A DNA stretch of 64,000 bases from Variovorax sp. YR216 (GTDB lineage Bacteria > Pseudomonadota > Gammaproteobacteria > Burkholderiales > Burkholderiaceae_C). Location: contig NZ_FNRO01000003.1 of the NCBI RefSeq assembly GCF_900107745.1, forward strand, positions 372,001 through 436,000. Direction: 5' to 3'. How positions within the stretch are numbered: the first letter of the stretch is position 1; each line of letters starts with the position of its first letter. The notes beneath the pieces are model-generated. The model saw nothing but the letters and a program-made list of their open reading frames with translations, searched no databases and had not been told where the DNA came from. Below, piece after piece: positions 15,698 through 25,057 of the stretch. Both the position numbers and the translations under genes were made by a program.

Positions 15698-16120
15698 TCA
15701 GTCCTGGACGACCGGGCGCGGCCTTCCGTTGTCGTCGATGGCGACGTAGGTGAAGGTGGCTTCGGTCACCTTGATGTACTCGCCCTGCGAGTGAAATCGC
15801 TCGGCGAACACCTCGACCGTGACCGTGATCGAGGTGCGCCCGATCTTCACGAGCTTCGAGTAGAACGACAGGATGTCGCCCAGCCGCACGGGCTGCTTGA
15901 AGATGAACTCATTGACGGCGACCGTCGCCATGCGCCCTTTGGCATGGCGCGCCGGGATCACGGAGCCGGCCAGGTCGCACTGCGCCATGACCCAGCCGCC
16001 GAAGATGTCGCCGTTGGCATTGCAGTCGGCCGGCATCGGGATGACCTTGAGCACCAACTCCATGTCGGCGGGCAGGCTCTTGAGGGTGGCGGCCACATTG
16101 GCACTGGGAGAAGCGGACAT
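15698..16120 (-). CDS. Acyl-CoA thioesterase (YciA/Acot-like hotdog)
   Basis: A 140-residue single hotdog protein with the YciA-type core NANGDIFGGWVMAQCDLAGS near 31-50, including the conserved Asn/Asp and the GG(W) helix. ATG at 16120 is chosen; an upstream Met at 16183 would put about 20 poorly conserved residues in front and overlap the divergent ABC gene. It hydrolyses acyl-CoA and fits with the neighbouring beta-oxidation genes, though it is convergent with them and separately promoted. Confidence 0.9.
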   Translation of the reverse strand: MSASPSANVAATLKSLPADMELVLKVIPMPADCNANGDIFGGWVMAQCDLAGSVIPARHAKGRMATVAVNEFIFKQPVRLGDILSFYSKLVKIGRTSITVTVEVFAERFHSQGEYIKVTEATFTYVAIDDNGRPRPVVQD

Positions 16121-16160
16121 GGGCACAATCTGGTGAAACAAACACCCACGATTGTCTCCC

Positions 16161-17993
16161 ATGCGCCGCAGCGGCGAAGCCATTTCATCCCCTCATCACG
16201 TATCGGCCGGCGAGCCCGCGCGGAGCGACCGCTCCGACTGGGCGACGCTTCGCAGGCTGTTTCCCTATCTCTGGCAGTACAAGTGGCGCGTGCTCGCGGC
16301 GCTGGCCTTCATGGTCGGCGCCAAGGTCGCGAACGTCGGCGTGCCGGTGCTGCTCAAGAACCTGGTCGATGCGATGTCGATCAAGCCCGGCAGTGCGGCC
16401 TCGCTGCTGGTGGTGCCTGTCGGGCTCCTGCTGGCCTACGGGTTGCTGCGGCTTTCGACCTCCGTTTTCAATGAGCTGCGCGAACTGGTGTTCGCCAAGG
16501 CGACCGAAGGCGCGGCGCGCCGAATCTCGCTGGAGGTATTTCGCCACCTGCATGCGCTGAGCCTGCGTTTTCACCTGGAGCGGCAGACCGGCGGCATGAC
16601 CCGCGACATCGAACGCGGAACCCGCGGCGTGCATTCGCTGATCTCGATGTCGCTCTACAGCATCGTGCCGACGATCATCGAGCTGACGCTGGTGCTCACC
16701 GTGCTCGGGGTGAAGTTCGACTCGGCCTTCGTCTGGATCACGCTGGCGGCGCTGGTGCTCTACATCAGCTTCACCGTGACGGTGACCGAGTGGCGCACCC
16801 AGTTCCGAAAGACGATGAACGAGCTCGACACGATGGCGCAGAGCCGCGCCGTCGATTCACTGCTCAACTACGAGACGGTCAAGTACTTCAACAATGAGGA
16901 CTTCGAAGCCAGCCGCTACGACGCGAGCCTGGAGCGCTACCGCCGCGCGGCGGTGAAGAGCCAGACCACGCTGAGCATGCTCAATGCGGGCCAGCAGGTC
17001 ATCATCGCGATCAGCCTCGTCGCGATGCTCTACCGCGCGACCCAAGGCGTGGTCGAAGGGCGCATGACGCTGGGCGATCTCGTGATGGTCAATGCCTTCA
17101 TGATCCAGCTCTACATTCCGCTGAACTTCCTCGGCGTGATCTACCGCGAGATCAAGCAGAGCCTGACCGACCTCGACAAGATGTTCGTGCTGCTCGAAAG
17201 GGAGCGCGAGGTGCGCGATGCACCGGGCGCGCGTCCCCTGGCGGGCATGGATTCGACGGTGCGCTTCGAGGGCGTGAACTTCCACTATGAAGCCGCGCGG
17301 CCGATCCTGAAGAACGTGAGTTTCGAGATTCCCGCGGGCCAGACCGTGGCGATCGTCGGGCCGTCCGGCTCGGGCAAGTCGACGCTGGCGCGGTTGCTCT
17401 ATCGCTTCTATGACGTCCAGCAGGGCCGCATCACCATCGGCGGCGAGGACATCCGCAAGGTGACGCAGGCGAGCGTGCGGCAGGCGATCGGCATCGTGCC
17501 GCAGGACACGGTGCTCTTCAACGACACCATCGAGTTCAACATCGCCTACGGCCGCCCCGGTGCAAGCCGCGAAGAGGTTGAAGAGGCCGCGCGCGCCGCA
17601 CGGATCCACGACTTCATCGCGCACACGCCCAAGGGCTACGACACGATGGTCGGCGAGCGCGGGCTCAAGCTCTCGGGCGGCGAGAAGCAGCGCGTGGCGA
17701 TCGCGCGCACGCTGCTCAAGAATCCGCCGATCGTGATCTTCGACGAGGCAACCTCGGCGCTGGATTCGGCCAACGAGCGCGCGATCCAGGCCGAGCTCAA
17801 GAGCGCGGCGCGCAACAAGACCACGCTGGTGATCGCGCACCGGCTCTCGACGGTGGTCGATGCGCACGAGATTCTCGTGTTGGAGAGCGGCGTGATCGTC
17901 GAGCGCGGCACGCACGCCGACCTGCTGGCCCGCCAGGGCAAGTACGCGCAAATGTGGACATTGCAGAAGCTCGAGGCCGAGCCCGTGCTTTGA
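16161..17993 (+). CDS. ABC exporter, ATP-binding/permease fusion (ATM1-type)
   Basis: A 610-residue half-transporter: six transmembrane segments in the first 330 residues, then an ATPase domain with Walker [11 protein letters not shown]-loop VPQDTVLFND, signature LSGGEKQRVAIARTLLK and Walker B VIFDEATSALDS. The LSGGEKQR signature and a YNNEDFE-like loop (VKYFNNEDFEASRYD) are typical of the ATM1/ABCB7 group, which exports glutathione-linked persulfide or metal conjugates. It works as an inner-membrane homodimer. The ATG at 16161 is preferred to a TTG nine bases upstream. It is divergent from the thioesterase gene with 40 bases between the starts. Confidence 0.92.
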   Translation: MRRSGEAISSPHHVSAGEPARSDRSDWATLRRLFPYLWQYKWRVLAALAFMVGAKVANVGVPVLLKNLVDAMSIKPGSAASLLVVPVGLLLAYGLLRLSTSVFNELRELVFAKATEGAARRISLEVFRHLHALSLRFHLERQTGGMTRDIERGTRGVHSLISMSLYSIVPTIIELTLVLTVLGVKFDSAFVWITLAALVLYISFTVTVTEWRTQFRKTMNELDTMAQSRAVDSLLNYETVKYFNNEDFEASRYDASLERYRRAAVKSQTTLSMLNAGQQVIIAISLVAMLYRATQGVVEGRMTLGDLVMVNAFMIQLYIPLNFLGVIYREIKQSLTDLDKMFVLLEREREVRDAPGARPLAGMDSTVRFEGVNFHYEAARPILKNVSFEIPAGQTVAIVGPSGSGKSTLARLLYRFYDVQQGRITIGGEDIRKVTQASVRQAIGIVPQDTVLFNDTIEFNIAYGRPGASREEVEEAARAARIHDFIAHTPKGYDTMVGERGLKLSGGEKQRVAIARTLLKNPPIVIFDEATSALDSANERAIQAELKSAARNKTTLVIAHRLSTVVDAHEILVLESGVIVERGTHADLLARQGKYAQMWTLQKLEAEPVL

Positions 17994-18014
17994 TTTCTTT
18001 GAGGAGTTGCTTGA

Positions 18015-18953
18015 ATGTCCGGGAAGATTCCCCTTCTGGTCTTGAACAGTCTTTCGAGCGCGCACCAGGCGCGGATCGCGGCGGTCTACGACATGACCTA
18101 CGCACCCACGCCGGCCGAGCGCGCGGCGGCGATCGCCGCGCACGGCGCGAAATACCGCGCCGTGCTGACCATCGGCGTCATCGGCCTCACGCCGGAAGAG
18201 ATGGCGGCGATGCCCCGGCTCGAACTGGTGTGCGCGATGGGCGCGGGCTATGAGCGCATCGCCGTGGACGCGGCGCGTTCGCGCGGCATCGTGGTCGCGA
18301 ATGGCGCCGGCACCAATGACGACTGCGTGGCGGACCATGCCTTCGGCCTGCTGATCGGCATCGTGCGGCGCATTCGCACGCTCGACCGGCAGTGCCGCGA
18401 GGGCATCTGGCGCGAGGAGATTCCGCAGCCGCCGAATGTCTCGGGCAAGAAGCTGGGCATCCTCGGGCTCGGCACCATCGGGCAGAAGATCGCCAAGCGC
18501 GCCGCGGGGTTCGACATGCCGGTCGGCTATCACAACCGCAAGCCGCGCGAAGGCTCGCCGCATCGCTATTTCGACAACCTGCAGGCGCTGGCCGAGTGGG
18601 CCGATGTGCTGGTCGTGGCGACGCCGGGCGGCCCGGGTACGCAGCATCTGGTCAACGCCAAGGTGCTCGACGCGATCGGGCCGGATGGCTATCTGGTGAA
18701 CATCTCGCGCGGCAGCGTCGTCGATACCGAGGCTCTGGCGCAGGCGCTGCGCGGAGGCCGCATCGCCGGTGCGGGGCTCGATGTGTACGAGAGCGAGCCC
18801 AAGCGCCCCGAGCCGTTGATCGGCCTCGAGAACGTGCTGCTCACGCCGCACATGGCCGGCTGGTCGCCCGAGGCGACGCAGGCGTCGGTGAACCGGTTCA
18901 TGGAGAACGCCGAAGGGCACTTCGCCGGCCGCGGCGTCGTCTCCCCGGTCTAG
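18015..18953 (+). CDS. D-2-hydroxyacid dehydrogenase (glyoxylate/hydroxypyruvate reductase-like)
   Basis: A 312-residue member of the D-isomer-specific 2-hydroxyacid dehydrogenases: Rossmann loop LGLGTIGQKIAKR near 150, catalytic Arg in NISRGSVVD, Glu in DVYESEP and His in LLTPHMAGWS. It reduces 2-oxoacids with NAD(P)H; hydroxypyruvate or glyoxylate is the usual guess. Its TAG stop and the stop of the convergent amidase gene share the four bases CTAG at 18950-18953. Confidence 0.92.
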   Translation: MSGKIPLLVLNSLSSAHQARIAAVYDMTYAPTPAERAAAIAAHGAKYRAVLTIGVIGLTPEEMAAMPRLELVCAMGAGYERIAVDAARSRGIVVANGAGTNDDCVADHAFGLLIGIVRRIRTLDRQCREGIWREEIPQPPNVSGKKLGILGLGTIGQKIAKRAAGFDMPVGYHNRKPREGSPHRYFDNLQALAEWADVLVVATPGGPGTQHLVNAKVLDAIGPDGYLVNISRGSVVDTEALAQALRGGRIAGAGLDVYESEPKRPEPLIGLENVLLTPHMAGWSPEATQASVNRFMENAEGHFAGRGVVSPV

Positions 18954-20404
18954 GCCGGCAGTTCGTCGAGCACCGGCGGGCGCACGTCGCGCCAGCCGCA
19001 GGCCCTGTCGTAAGCGTCGCCGAGCCGCAGCACCGCGAGATCGCTGTGGATCGGCCCCGCGAGCTGGAGACCCATCGGCAGGCCGCCGTCCCCGAAGCCC
19101 GCGCGCAGGTTCAGCGTGGGCAGCCCGGCCAACGTGAATGGCGTGACGATCTCCATCCAGCGGTGATAGGTGTCGCTGGCCACCTCGCCGACCTTGTCGG
19201 GCCACGGCAACTGCGCATCGAAGGGAAAGACCTGCGCCGTCGGCGCGACCACGAAGTCGAAGCTCTCGAACGCCCGCACGAAGGCGCGAAAGACATTCGA
19301 GCGATACACGCTCGCCCGATAGATCGCCGCCGCATCGAGCTTCAGGCTTTGCTCGACTTCCCATTGCGCCTCGGGCTTGAGTCGCTTGCGCAAGGCCGGA
19401 TCGGCATACACCGCGCCCAGCTTGCCGCCGACCAGCATCTGCCGAAGGTGCTGCCAGGCGGTCCAGTTTTGCTCGCGGGGCACATCGAGCTGACACGCAT
19501 CGACGATGCAGCCGAGATCGCTGAAGGTCTTCAATGCGCGCTCGCACAGTTCGCGTACCCCGGGCGCCAGAGGCAGGTCCGGCCAGATGCTGCCGAGCCA
19601 GCCGATGCGCAGGCCCTTCGTATCGCCGTCGAGCCGCAGCGCATCGGGCGAGGGCAGGCCGTCCGGCAGCGAGAGCGGCACGCGCCGGTCGAAGCCCGCC
19701 TGCACCGAAAGCAGCCGCGCGGCGTCCTCCACGGTGCGGGCCATCGGCCCTTCGCAACCCAGTTGCTGGAAGAAGAGCTCTTCGTCCGGCGAACCCGGCA
19801 CGCGGCCGCGGGAGGGACGAAAGCCGATCACATTGTTGAAGGCGGCCGGATTGCGCAGCGATCCCATCATGTCGCTGCCGTCGGCCACCGGCAGCATGCC
19901 GAGCGCCAGCGCGACCGCGGCACCGCCGCTGCTGCCGCCGGCGCTCTTTGCCGAGTCGAAGGCGTTCAGCGTCGTGCCGAACACGGTGTTGTAGGTGTGC
20001 GAGCCGAGGCCGAATTCGGGCGTATTAGTCTTGCCGATCACGATGGCGCCGGCGCTTCGTGCGCGGGCGACGTGCAGGCTGTCCGCGCGCGCCGGTGTGC
20101 GCGGGGCGAGCGGCGAGCCCATCGATGTCGGCAGTCCGGCCGCGTGGCTCAGATCCTTCACCGCGAGCGGAAATCCGTGCATCCATCCGAGGCGCTCGCC
20201 ACGGGCGAGCTGCGCATCGCGCTCGTCGGCTTCGGCCAGCGATTGCGCCGGATCGCGCAGGGAAACGATCGCGTTGAAGCGCGGATTGAGTGCGTCGATC
20301 CGTGCCAGCGCGGCCGCCATCAGCTCTCGGCACGATATGTCGCGCGCCGCGATGCGGCGAGACAGGGTGGTAGCGTCAAGGGCGAGCAGGTCGGCGCAGC
20401 GCAT
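18950..20404 (-). CDS. Amidase (amidase signature family)
   Basis: A 484-residue amidase-signature enzyme. The catalytic triad is readable: Lys in FPLAVKDLSH, the cis-Ser in SAGGSSGGAAVALA and the nucleophilic Ser in MMGSLRNPAAFNN. It hydrolyses an amide to acid and ammonia; the substrate is unknown. ATG at 20404 (MRCADLLAL) is preferred over one at 20440, which would sit against the divergent LysR start. The LysR gene next door is the likely regulator. Confidence 0.93.
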   Translation of the reverse strand: MRCADLLALDATTLSRRIAARDISCRELMAAALARIDALNPRFNAIVSLRDPAQSLAEADERDAQLARGERLGWMHGFPLAVKDLSHAAGLPTSMGSPLAPRTPARADSLHVARARSAGAIVIGKTNTPEFGLGSHTYNTVFGTTLNAFDSAKSAGGSSGGAAVALALGMLPVADGSDMMGSLRNPAAFNNVIGFRPSRGRVPGSPDEELFFQQLGCEGPMARTVEDAARLLSVQAGFDRRVPLSLPDGLPSPDALRLDGDTKGLRIGWLGSIWPDLPLAPGVRELCERALKTFSDLGCIVDACQLDVPREQNWTAWQHLRQMLVGGKLGAVYADPALRKRLKPEAQWEVEQSLKLDAAAIYRASVYRSNVFRAFVRAFESFDFVVAPTAQVFPFDAQLPWPDKVGEVASDTYHRWMEIVTPFTLAGLPTLNLRAGFGDGGLPMGLQLAGPIHSDLAVLRLGDAYDRACGWRDVRPPVLDELPA

Positions 20405-20442
20405 GACCGGAGTATGTCGCAGCGCTCGCATAATCGGCATTC

Positions 20443-21417
20443 ATGGAAACCAAGTGGCTTGAAGACTTCGTCAGCCTTGCCGAGACGCGCAGTTTCAGCC
20501 GCTCGGCCCAGTTGCGGCACGTGACGCAGCCGGCCTTTTCAAGGCGCATCCAGGCGCTCGAAGGGTGGGCCGGCACCGACCTGGTCGACCGCAGCTCCTA
20601 CCCGACGCGCCTCACGCCGGCGGGCCAGACGCTCTACGGCCAGGCCATCGAGATGCTTCAGGCGCTGCAGAGCACGCGCGCCATGCTGCGTGGCCATTCG
20701 GCCGCGGCACAGGACGTGATCGAGTTCGCCGTTCCGCACACGCTGGCCTTTACCTTCTTCCCCTCGTGGGTGACGAGCCTGCGCGAGCAGTTCGGGCCGA
20801 TGAAGAGCCGCCTCATCGCGTTGAACGTGCACGATGCCGTGCTGCGGCTGGTCGAGGGCAGTTGCGATCTGCTCATCGCGTACCACCACCCCTCCCAGCC
20901 GTTGCCGCTCGACGCCAACCGCTACGAGATGGTGAGCCTCGGCGAGGAAGTCGTGGCGCCGTGGGTCAAGCCCGATGCCGATGGCGCCCCGCGCTTCCGT
21001 CTCCCGGGGCGCGCGGGTCAGCCGTTGCCGTACCTGGGCTATGCGCCGGGGGCCTACCTCGGGCGCGTGGTCGACCAGTTGCTCAAGGAGTCGGGCACCG
21101 CGATCCACCTGGATCGCGTCTACGAAACCGACATGGCCGAGGGGCTCAAGGTCATGGCGCTCGAAGGACACGGCATCGCCTTCCTGCCCCAAAGCGCGGT
21201 GCGCAAGGAGGCCCGTGCCCGCACGCTGGTGAGCGCGCTGCCGCCGGAGATCGACCGGCTCGAAGCGACCATGGAGATCCGTGCGTACCGCGAGCGCCCA
21301 TCCGCGTCGGCCAAGGGCGCGAACCGCACGGGCAAGGTCGAGTCCGGGCCGGCGCAGACCAAGGGCACGGTCGAAGCGCTGTGGGCCTATCTGGTCCAGA
21401 CGCAGCCAGCCCGCTGA
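20443..21417 (+). CDS. LysR family transcriptional regulator
   Basis: A 324-residue LysR-type regulator with the N-terminal winged helix-turn-helix (FVSLAETRSFSRSAQLRHVT) at about 9-28 and a periplasmic-binding-like effector domain. The start is ATG at 20443, 38 bases from the divergent amidase start, a typical LysR arrangement in which the regulator controls the neighbouring gene and itself from one site. The effector is unknown. Confidence 0.93.
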   Translation: METKWLEDFVSLAETRSFSRSAQLRHVTQPAFSRRIQALEGWAGTDLVDRSSYPTRLTPAGQTLYGQAIEMLQALQSTRAMLRGHSAAAQDVIEFAVPHTLAFTFFPSWVTSLREQFGPMKSRLIALNVHDAVLRLVEGSCDLLIAYHHPSQPLPLDANRYEMVSLGEEVVAPWVKPDADGAPRFRLPGRAGQPLPYLGYAPGAYLGRVVDQLLKESGTAIHLDRVYETDMAEGLKVMALEGHGIAFLPQSAVRKEARARTLVSALPPEIDRLEATMEIRAYRERPSASAKGANRTGKVESGPAQTKGTVEALWAYLVQTQPAR

Positions 21418-21761
21418 GCGCGTTTCCGCGCTCGTTTGTGCGTTGCACAAATCTATGTAGTGGCCGCATGCCATGCAATGCATACGGCATTGGCGTTGGC
21501 GACTCGTCTTGCTTAAAGTTCGCGCATTCCGCTGTCGCACTGGCCCGCGTGCAGGGAGGCGATCTCTCAAGCAGGTCGACGCACCGGGCACAAAGGCTGC
21601 TTCAAGAGCACGGGCCGGATGTTTTGCATCGCTCATGTGGGACGCTTCTGCACGCGGAATGCGTCCACATCGGTGCGTGAATGCACCGGGTTCGACCCGG
21701 TTTGCCAAAGAATGTGAATGTCTAGAATCCCGACCTACCTTTCAGTCACTCAGGAGTCCCT
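21418..21761 (+). promoter_or_regulatory. Upstream control region of the gltIJKL operon
   Basis: A 344-base gap without a convincing gene. Two perfect inverted repeats stand out: TTTGTGC-gtt-GCACAAA at 21435-21451 and ACCGGGT-tcg-ACCCGGT at 21685-21701. A plausible promoter follows the second repeat: TTGCCA at 21702 and TAGAAT at 21723-21728 (15-base spacer), about 33 bases ahead of the gltI start. The second repeat abuts the -35, so a repressor or activator site is likely. An AGGAG ribosome site precedes the gltI ATG. Confidence 0.5.
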
Positions 21762-22664
21762 ATGAAGAAGCAGGTATTGGCATTGGCCGTCTTGGCTCTC
21801 GCCACGAGCGGAGCGTTTGCACAGGCCAATGACACCCTCGCCAAGATCAAAGCGAGCGGCAGCGTCACCATGGGTGTGCGCGACTCGTCCGGCGCCTTGG
21901 CCTACACCATTGGCGATGGCAAGTACGTCGGCTTCCATACCGAGATGTCCGAGCACATCCTCGCCGACATCCAGAAGCAGCTTGGCCTGCCCAAGCTCGA
22001 CATCAAGCGCCAGCTGGTCACGTCGCAGAATCGCATCCCGCTGGTGCAGAACGGCACGGTCGATCTCGAGTGCGGGTCCACCACCAACAACACGGCTCGC
22101 CAAAAGGACGTCGCGTTCGCAGTGACCACGTACGTCGAGGAAGTGCGCATCGCCGTCAAGGCCGATTCGGGCATCACCTCGATCAAGGACCTCAACAACA
22201 AGACGGTGGCCACCACCACCGGCACGACCTCCGTGCAGACGCTGCGCAAGAACGAGCGCGCGCAGGGGATCGACTTCAAGGAAGTCATGGGCAAGGACCA
22301 CGCGGACAGCTTCCTGCTGCTCGAATCCGGCCGTGCCGACGCTTTCGTGATGGATGGTCAGATCCTCGCCGGCAACATCGCCAAGTCGAAGAACCCGGCC
22401 GGCTTCAAGATCGTCGGCGAGCCGCTGTCGATCGAGCCCATTGCCTGCATGGTGCGCAAGGACGACCCGGCCTTCCTGAAGGCGGTGGACGACAGCATCA
22501 AGCGCCAGATCGCCGACGGCTCGCTGGCCAAGCTCTACGACAAGTGGTTCATGCAGCCGATCCCGCCGACCAACACCAAGGTCGGCCTGCCGCTGTCGGA
22601 AGCCACGAAGGCGGCATGGGCGAACCCCAACAACAAGCCGATGGAAGACTTCAACAAGAAGTAA
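21762..22664 (+). CDS. gltI: Glutamate/aspartate ABC transporter, substrate-binding protein
   Basis: A 300-residue periplasmic binding protein with a cleavable signal peptide (MKKQVLALAVLALATSGAFA) and the family-3 solute-binding fold: DTLAKIKASGSVTMGVRDSS at the mature start, VDLECGSTTNN and the C-terminal DKWFMQPIPPTN. It resembles GltI, which delivers glutamate and aspartate to the GltJK-GltL importer encoded directly downstream. Confidence 0.94.
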   Translation: MKKQVLALAVLALATSGAFAQANDTLAKIKASGSVTMGVRDSSGALAYTIGDGKYVGFHTEMSEHILADIQKQLGLPKLDIKRQLVTSQNRIPLVQNGTVDLECGSTTNNTARQKDVAFAVTTYVEEVRIAVKADSGITSIKDLNNKTVATTTGTTSVQTLRKNERAQGIDFKEVMGKDHADSFLLLESGRADAFVMDGQILAGNIAKSKNPAGFKIVGEPLSIEPIACMVRKDDPAFLKAVDDSIKRQIADGSLAKLYDKWFMQPIPPTNTKVGLPLSEATKAAWANPNNKPMEDFNKK

Positions 22665-22682
22665 TCGGCATGGCCTGAAACA

Positions 22683-22716
22683 CAAACGCCCGCCCTTTGC
22701 GGCGGGCGTTTGTTTT
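22683..22716 (+). terminator. Rho-independent terminator between gltI and gltJ
   Basis: A perfect 12-base stem (22683-22694 with 22701-22712) closes a 6-base loop and is followed by TTTT. It lies inside the operon, so it probably lets only part of the transcripts through and gives an excess of binding protein over the membrane subunits. Confidence 0.85.
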
Positions 22717-22754
22717 CAGAATTCAATCAACCAACAACGATTGAGGAGGTCCCG

Positions 22755-23480
22755 ATGGGGCATTGGGATTGGCAGGTCTTCCTGCAGGATCCGGGAGGAA
22801 AGATCCCGACCTATTGGCAATGGCTGCTCTCGGCCTGGGGATGGACGATTTCGGTGGCCCTGAGCGCCCTGGTGGTTGCGCTGGTTCTCGGCTCGATCGT
22901 CGGCGTGATCCGGACCTTGCCGAACAGCCCGATGTGGGTCCGCTTCGGCAACGCCTGGGTGGAGTTGTTTCGCAACATTCCGCTCCTGGTCCAGATCTTC
23001 CTCTGGTATCACGTGGTGCCGGCATTGTTCCCGGCGATGCGCGATGTGCCGCCCTTCATCCTCGTGGTGCTGGCGCTGGGCTTCTTCACGTCCGCCCGGA
23101 TCGCCGAGCAGTTGCGCTCCGGCATCCAGGCCTTGCCGCGCGGCCAGCGCTACGCGGGCATGGCGGTGGGCTTCACCACCGCGCAGTACTACCGGTACGT
23201 GATCCTCCCGATGGCCTACCGGATCATCATCCCGCCGCTGACCAGCGAGTCGATGAACATCTTCAAGAACTCGTCCGTGGCGTTCGCGGTGTCGATTGCC
23301 GAAATGACGCAGTTCGCGATGCAGGCCGGCGAAGAAACCGCGCGGCCCATGGAGATGTACCTCGCGGTCACGGTGCTCTACGTGATCTCGGCTTTCGCGA
23401 TCAACCGCATCATGGCCTCTGTCGAGAAGAGAACGCGGGTGCCGGGCTTCATTGCCTCCGCCGGCGGGGGAGGGCACTGA
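22755..23480 (+). CDS. gltJ: Glutamate/aspartate ABC transporter, permease
   Basis: A 241-residue inner-membrane permease of the polar amino-acid (HisMQ) class, with several hydrophobic helices and the EAA-type loop around EQLRSGIQALPRGQRYAGMA that docks on the ATPase. ATG at 22755 is supported by a strong GAGGAGGT site at 22743-22750. The gltK start is one base after its stop. Confidence 0.93.
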   Translation: MGHWDWQVFLQDPGGKIPTYWQWLLSAWGWTISVALSALVVALVLGSIVGVIRTLPNSPMWVRFGNAWVELFRNIPLLVQIFLWYHVVPALFPAMRDVPPFILVVLALGFFTSARIAEQLRSGIQALPRGQRYAGMAVGFTTAQYYRYVILPMAYRIIIPPLTSESMNIFKNSSVAFAVSIAEMTQFAMQAGEETARPMEMYLAVTVLYVISAFAINRIMASVEKRTRVPGFIASAGGGGH

Positions 23481-23481
23481 C

Positions 23482-24147
23482 ATGAACCTCGATCTCACGC
23501 TTCTCAACTGGAACGTCATCTCCGGCTTCCTGCTGAAGGGCCTGTACTTCAGCCTCTTCCTGACCGTGGTGGCCACCCTGGGCGGCATCTTCTTCGGCAC
23601 GCTGCTGGCACTGATGCGCCTGTCGGGCAAGAAGTGGCTGGACGCGCCCGCGGCCATCTACGTCAACGGCATGCGCAGCATTCCGCTGGTGATGGTGATC
23701 CTGTGGTTCTTCCTGCTGGTGCCCTTCATCATCGGCCGCCCGATCGGCGCCGAGGTGTCGGCCGTCATCACCTTCATCGCCTTCGAGGCGGCCTACTTCA
23801 GCGAGATCATGCGTGCGGGCATCCAGTCGATCCCGCGCGGCCAGGTCTTCGCGGGGCAGGCGATGGGCATGACCTACAAGCAGAACATGACGCTGGTCGT
23901 GCTGCCGCAGGCCTTCCGCAACATGCTGCCGGTGCTGCTGACGCAGACCATCATCCTGTTCCAGGACACGTCGCTGGTGTATGCCATCGGCGCCTACGAC
24001 CTGCTCAAGGGCTTCGAGACCGCCGGCAAGAACTTCGGCCGGCCCATCGAGGCCTACCTGATGGCGGCGGTGCTGTACTTCATCCTGTGCTACATGCTGT
24101 CTTATCTGGTCAAGCGTCTTCACAAGAAGATCGCCATCATTCGCTGA
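23482..24147 (+). CDS. gltK: Glutamate/aspartate ABC transporter, permease
   Basis: A 221-residue second permease subunit of the same class: hydrophobic helices, EAA-type loop at AGIQSIPRGQVFAGQAMGMT and a final helix before a basic tail. It pairs with GltJ as a heterodimer across the inner membrane. Its ATG follows the gltJ stop by one base, so the two are translated together. Confidence 0.93.
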   Translation: MNLDLTLLNWNVISGFLLKGLYFSLFLTVVATLGGIFFGTLLALMRLSGKKWLDAPAAIYVNGMRSIPLVMVILWFFLLVPFIIGRPIGAEVSAVITFIAFEAAYFSEIMRAGIQSIPRGQVFAGQAMGMTYKQNMTLVVLPQAFRNMLPVLLTQTIILFQDTSLVYAIGAYDLLKGFETAGKNFGRPIEAYLMAAVLYFILCYMLSYLVKRLHKKIAIIR

Positions 24148-24165
24148 ACACCGAAAGGGAAAGTC

Positions 24166-24915
24166 ATGGCCGAGAACATGATCGAAATCAAGAACGTTTC
24201 CAAGTGGTACGGGCCCGTGCAGGTGCTCAACGACTGCTCGGTGAGCATCGCGAAGGGCGATGTGGTGGTGGTGTGCGGACCGTCCGGCTCGGGCAAGTCC
24301 ACGCTCATCAAGACCGTGAACGCGCTGGAGCCGTTCCAGAAGGGCGACATCACGGTCAATGGCACCAAGGTCAATGACCCCAAGACCGACCTGCCGAAGC
24401 TGCGCTCGAAGGTCGGCATGGTGTTCCAGCACTTCGAGCTGTTCCCGCACCTGTCGGTGACCGAGAACCTGACGATCGCGCAGGTCAAGGTGCTCGGGCG
24501 CAGCCTCGACGAGGCCAAGGTCCGTGGCCTGAAGATGCTCGACCGCGTGGGTCTGATGGCGCACAAGGACAAGTTCCCGGGACAGCTCTCCGGCGGCCAG
24601 CAGCAGCGCGTCGCGATCGCTCGCGCGCTGTCGATGGACCCGATCGTGATGCTGTTCGACGAACCCACGTCGGCACTCGATCCCGAGATGGTCGGCGAAG
24701 TGCTCGACGTGATGGTCGCGCTCGCCAAGGAAGGCATGACGATGATGGTGGTCACGCACGAAATGGGCTTCGCGCGCAAGGTGGCAAGCCGCGTGATCTT
24801 CATCGACGTCGGTGGGCGCATCCTGGAGGATTGTTCGAAGGACGAGTTCTTCGGCCATCCCGAAAACCGTCAGCCGCGCACGAAGGACTTCCTCAACAAG
24901 ATCCTGCAGCACTGA
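24166..24915 (+). CDS. gltL: Glutamate/aspartate ABC transporter, ATP-binding protein
   Basis: A 249-residue ATPase with Walker [10 protein letters not shown], signature [15 protein letters not shown], Walker [15 protein letters not shown] and the switch His in VVTHEMGFA. It powers import by GltJK. A purine-rich ribosome site (GAAAGGGAAAG) precedes the start, and a hairpin terminator lies about 110 bases downstream, after an intergenic repeat. Confidence 0.95.
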   Translation: MAENMIEIKNVSKWYGPVQVLNDCSVSIAKGDVVVVCGPSGSGKSTLIKTVNALEPFQKGDITVNGTKVNDPKTDLPKLRSKVGMVFQHFELFPHLSVTENLTIAQVKVLGRSLDEAKVRGLKMLDRVGLMAHKDKFPGQLSGGQQQRVAIARALSMDPIVMLFDEPTSALDPEMVGEVLDVMVALAKEGMTMMVVTHEMGFARKVASRVIFIDVGGRILEDCSKDEFFGHPENRQPRTKDFLNKILQH

Positions 24916-24919
24916 CGTT

Positions 24920-25026
24920 GCTCGCCCCCAGGCTGCGCGCACTTCGTGTCGCTTCGCCAACCCCCTACCCGGGGGCAACACCAGCGCGGCCCGGCTAAGC
25001 CGGTTCCGCGGTGTTTCACGAAGGGA
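24920..25026 (+). repeat. Dispersed intergenic repeat, copy A
   Basis: A GC-rich, hairpin-rich stretch with blocks CACTTCGTGTCGCTTCG, CCCCC-taccc-GGGGG and GGTTCCGCGGTGTTTC. The same series of blocks recurs in inverse orientation at about 45947-46042. It is non-coding and sits just after gltL. It is probably a REP-like family repeat of this lineage. Confidence 0.7.
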
Positions 25027-25049
25027 GCCCGTCATCGACGGGCGTTTTT
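25027..25049 (+). terminator. Rho-independent terminator after gltL
   Basis: GCCCGTC (25027-25033) and GACGGGC (25037-25043) form a perfect 7-base stem with a 3-base loop, followed by GTTTTT. It ends the glt operon and lies against the stop of the convergent acetyltransferase gene. Confidence 0.85.
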
Positions 25050-25057
25050 CATTCGGA

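Noticed and set aside
18392..20524. Long plus-strand frame opposite the amidase gene
   Set aside because: The amidase on the minus strand has all catalytic motifs; the opposing frame is Arg/Ala-rich without any known domain.
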